From Pseudomonadales bacterium (lineage in GTDB: Bacteria; Pseudomonadota; Gammaproteobacteria; Pseudomonadales; Azotimanducaceae): 7,723 nt of DNA. The notes beneath the pieces are model-generated. The model had not been told where the DNA came from. It searched no databases and saw only the letters and a program-made list of their open reading frames with translations. Made by a program: the position numbers and the translations under genes. The stretch spans positions 1-7,723 of the forward strand of contig JAPKEK010000081.1 in NCBI GenBank assembly GCA_028822125.1, written 5' to 3'. This document shows, in pieces, positions 6,394 to 7,723 of this stretch; the first letter of the stretch is position 1, and the number at the start of each line of letters is the position of its first letter.

Positions 6394-7014
6394 CTAGCCA
6401 AATGGCGCGATATCGCCACAACCTTGACGAAGTATTCTGGGATGATCATTGGTCAGGTCCACCACTGTGCTCGGTTCTAAACCACAAAATCCACCGTCAA
6501 TGACCAAATCCACATCAGACTCAAGAATCTGCCGAATTTCATAGGGATCGGTCAGGGGATCAGTATCACCCGCTAGAATCAGTGACGTACTCATCATCGG
6601 CTCACCTACAGCCTGTACCAGCGCATGACAGATTCGACTCTCTGGCACCCTCATGCCAATGGTCTTCCGCTTCGGTTGCACCAGCCTTTTCGGTACCCGC
6701 CTGTTTGCTTCGAGAATAAAGGTATAGGCGCCAGGCGTATTGGACTTCAGCATTCGGTATACCTGATTGGAGACCCGGGCATAGCTACCCAGATCACTCA
6801 AGTCACGACACACTATAGTAAAATCATGATCTAATGAAATTTTTCTGATTTCGCAGATTCGAGCCAGACCCTGCTTATTATCAAGCGAACAACCCAGGGC
6901 ATACGCAGAATCGGTCGGATAGGCAATAACGCCGCCACCAAGAACGATATCGCCGGCCTTTTGAATCAGTCTTTTCTGAGGGTTTTGAGGATGAATGCTG
7001 AAAAACTGACTCAT
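6394..7014 (-). CDS. yciO: YciO, Sua5/YciO/YrdC family protein
   Basis: A 206-residue cytoplasmic protein, the same length as E. coli YciO and alike over its whole span. It starts MSQFFSIHPQNPQKRLI. It has YPTDSAYALGC (32-42) where the threonylcarbamoyl-AMP synthase TsaC has its nucleotide-binding loop, then NTPGAYTFIL (92-101), KTIGMRVP (117-124) and STSLILAG (142-149). It ends in a VVDLTND ... ILRQGCGD segment. Related TsaC/Sua5 enzymes make threonylcarbamoyl-AMP for the t6A modification of tRNA. YciO is a separate branch whose main role is not settled, so I would not rename it TsaC. The frame has a GTG at 7026, but the ATG at 7014 matches the E. coli start and has GAAG six bases upstream (7021-7024). 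It is divergent from yciB and precedes trpS, which has its own promoter. The neighbourhood yciO ... rluB/yciK also occurs in E. coli. Confidence 0.93.
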   Translation of the reverse strand: MSQFFSIHPQNPQKRLIQKAGDIVLGGGVIAYPTDSAYALGCSLDNKQGLARICEIRKISLDHDFTIVCRDLSDLGSYARVSNQVYRMLKSNTPGAYTFILEANRRVPKRLVQPKRKTIGMRVPESRICHALVQAVGEPMMSTSLILAGDTDPLTDPYEIRQILESDVDLVIDGGFCGLEPSTVVDLTNDHPRILRQGCGDIAPFG

Positions 7015-7087
7015 AATTAACTTCACTTGGCAAAGCCATCATTAAAACAGAATTGCGATCTCAGCGACAGGCTACCCAAACCAGTCC

Positions 7088-7101
7088 AGAACACCTGTTC
7101 T
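7088..7101. promoter_or_regulatory. Palindrome in the yciO-yciB divergent gap, possible operator
   Basis: AGAACACCTGTTCT has 6-bp inverted arms around two central bases. It is the only strong dyad I see in the 137-bp gap between the divergent yciO and yciB starts, lying 50 bases before the yciB ATG and 73 before the yciO ATG. A weak yciB -10 candidate, TATTAT (7118-7123), would place its -35 on the right arm. This is where a repressor would act. The core GAAC-N4-GTTC resembles the LexA box of Gram-positive bacteria rather than the CTG-N10-CAG box of gammaproteobacteria. The regulator is unknown, and a chance dyad is possible. Confidence 0.35.
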
Positions 7102-7151
7102 AAGCTCTAATTTGTAGTATTATTCGATGCAATTATTAATGAAACACTCAC

Positions 7152-7715
7152 ATGAACCAATTTGCAGAACTCGCTCCTGTAATACTATTTGTCGGCTTTT
7201 ATTTCACGACCAAAGACATCTATCTCAGCACTTCAGTGTTGATGATAGCCGTGGTGTGCCAGGTAGGCATTGAGCATTTTCGGACTGGTACCATCAAGCC
7301 AATGTCCCACGTTGTGCTCTGGAGCGTGCTGTTATTCGGCAGTCTGACGCTGTTTTTCCGAAACGAAACCTTTATCCAGTGGAAACCAACAATCATCAAC
7401 TGGGCCTTTGCGTTAATACTCTGGGGCAGTCAGTTCATAGGCGGGAAATCGCCCATCAAAGCGGCCCTTGGAAAGCAAATATCCCTTCCCGAGCAGGTGT
7501 GGATTCGGCTTGGATACGGTTGGGCCCTGGGATTCTTAGTGGCAGGGAGCCTCAACCTTGTCATTGCTTACAATTTCAGCCTCGATTTCTGGGTTACCTA
7601 TAAACTGGTGGGCGGTTTTGGCCTCACCCTGATTTATTTTGTAATCTCGGTGACCTATCTCGTTAAATCCGGGCACTTATCAGAGACGAAGACCCCGCCA
7701 GCGGAGCATCAATAA
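7152..7715 (+). CDS. yciB: Inner membrane-spanning protein YciB (septation protein A family)
   Basis: A small polytopic inner-membrane protein of 187 residues, close to the E. coli length (about 180). The family is linked to cell envelope and division: YciB was named intracellular septation protein A from Shigella, but its molecular role is unresolved. Hydrophobic segments lie at about 6-19, 24-40, 53-69, 80-97, 118-141 and 149-172. Family marks are the N-terminal MNQFAELAPVILFVGFYF, LTLFFRNETFIQWKPTII (65-82), LGKQISLPEQVW (106-117) and the FWVTYKLVGGFGLT segment (146-159). The C-terminal tail is short and polar. The ATG at 7152 aligns with the E. coli start, though no good ribosome binding site is visible. 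The stop overlaps the next ATG as TAATG, so it likely leads an operon with the following gene. Confidence 0.94.
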   Translation: MNQFAELAPVILFVGFYFTTKDIYLSTSVLMIAVVCQVGIEHFRTGTIKPMSHVVLWSVLLFGSLTLFFRNETFIQWKPTIINWAFALILWGSQFIGGKSPIKAALGKQISLPEQVWIRLGYGWALGFLVAGSLNLVIAYNFSLDFWVTYKLVGGFGLTLIYFVISVTYLVKSGHLSETKTPPAEHQ

Positions 7716-7723
7716 TGCTTTAC
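7715..7723 (+). CDS. yciI: Start of a downstream gene, probably yciI, cut by window edge
   Basis: The last base of the yciB stop begins ATG CTT TAC, reading Met-Leu-Tyr, and the window ends there. YciI proteins (small ferredoxin-like alpha/beta barrel proteins of about 100 residues) commonly begin MLY, and in many gammaproteobacteria yciI lies next to yciB. The TAATG overlap is typical of coupled operon genes. Three codons cannot prove identity; the call rests on context. Confidence 0.45.

Noticed and set aside
6407..6416. Perfect palindrome GCGATATCGC near the yciO 3' end
   Set aside because: It lies inside conserved yciO codons (CGDIAPF), extends no further, and is followed by no T run, so neither an operator nor a terminator is supported.
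7015..7026. GTG at 7026 as the yciO start
   Set aside because: The ATG at 7014 gives the same length and first residues as E. coli YciO and has GAAG six bases upstream.
1..7723. Mobile elements, tRNA genes, CRISPR repeats, toxin-antitoxin or defence genes
   Set aside because: Looked for on both strands; all long frames are conserved housekeeping genes of uniform character, and no repeats or integration signs are seen.

Overview
The window is a compact, ordinary chromosomal segment of a non-enterobacterial gammaproteobacterium, with base composition near 50% GC. Three things point there: the SMC partner genes scpA and scpB, which E. coli lacks (it uses MukBEF); a Pseudomonas-like mtaD-ubiG-yciK order; and the neighbourhood yciO ... 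rluB / yciK, which is also recognisable in E. coli. I see no mobile element, tRNA, rRNA, CRISPR array or phage gene. Nearly every base is coding, and the only gaps over 100 bp are 6260-6393 and 7015-7151.

Layout. Plus strand, 1-2519: the 3' part of a methylthioadenosine/S-adenosylhomocysteine deaminase gene (mtaD, cut by the window edge), then ubiG, which makes two O-methylations in ubiquinone synthesis, then the short-chain dehydrogenase yciK. Each overlaps the next by a few bases, so this looks like one transcript. The phosphatase gene mupP, which lies between ubiG and yciK in Pseudomonas, is absent here. Minus strand, 6394-2520 (read right to left): yciO, then trpS-scpA-scpB-rluB. The last four are joined by overlapping or abutting stop and start codons, apart from a 27-bp gap before rluB. 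yciK and rluB meet tail to tail with no base between their stop codons. Plus strand, 7152-7723: the membrane protein gene yciB, divergent from yciO, followed by an ATG overlapping its stop that begins Met-Leu-Tyr, as yciI does.

How the genes fit together. UbiG consumes S-adenosylmethionine and releases S-adenosylhomocysteine, a substrate class of the MtaD family, so the pair may link ubiquinone methylation to by-product removal (inference). The trpS operon joins tRNA charging (TrpRS), chromosome condensation and segregation (ScpA and ScpB, the kleisin and its partner for SMC) and 23S rRNA pseudouridylation (RluB).

The most interesting signal is in front of trpS. The only workable trpS start is a TTG. 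A previously unlabelled 23-codon frame with a good ribosome binding site and one Trp codon runs through the leader and ends in a TGA overlapping that TTG. A plausible sigma70 promoter with a perfect TATAAT lies just upstream. TrpRS itself carries four cysteines spaced like the [4Fe-4S] ligands of Thermotoga TrpRS. Otherwise the window is housekeeping, and I found no novel multi-gene system in it.
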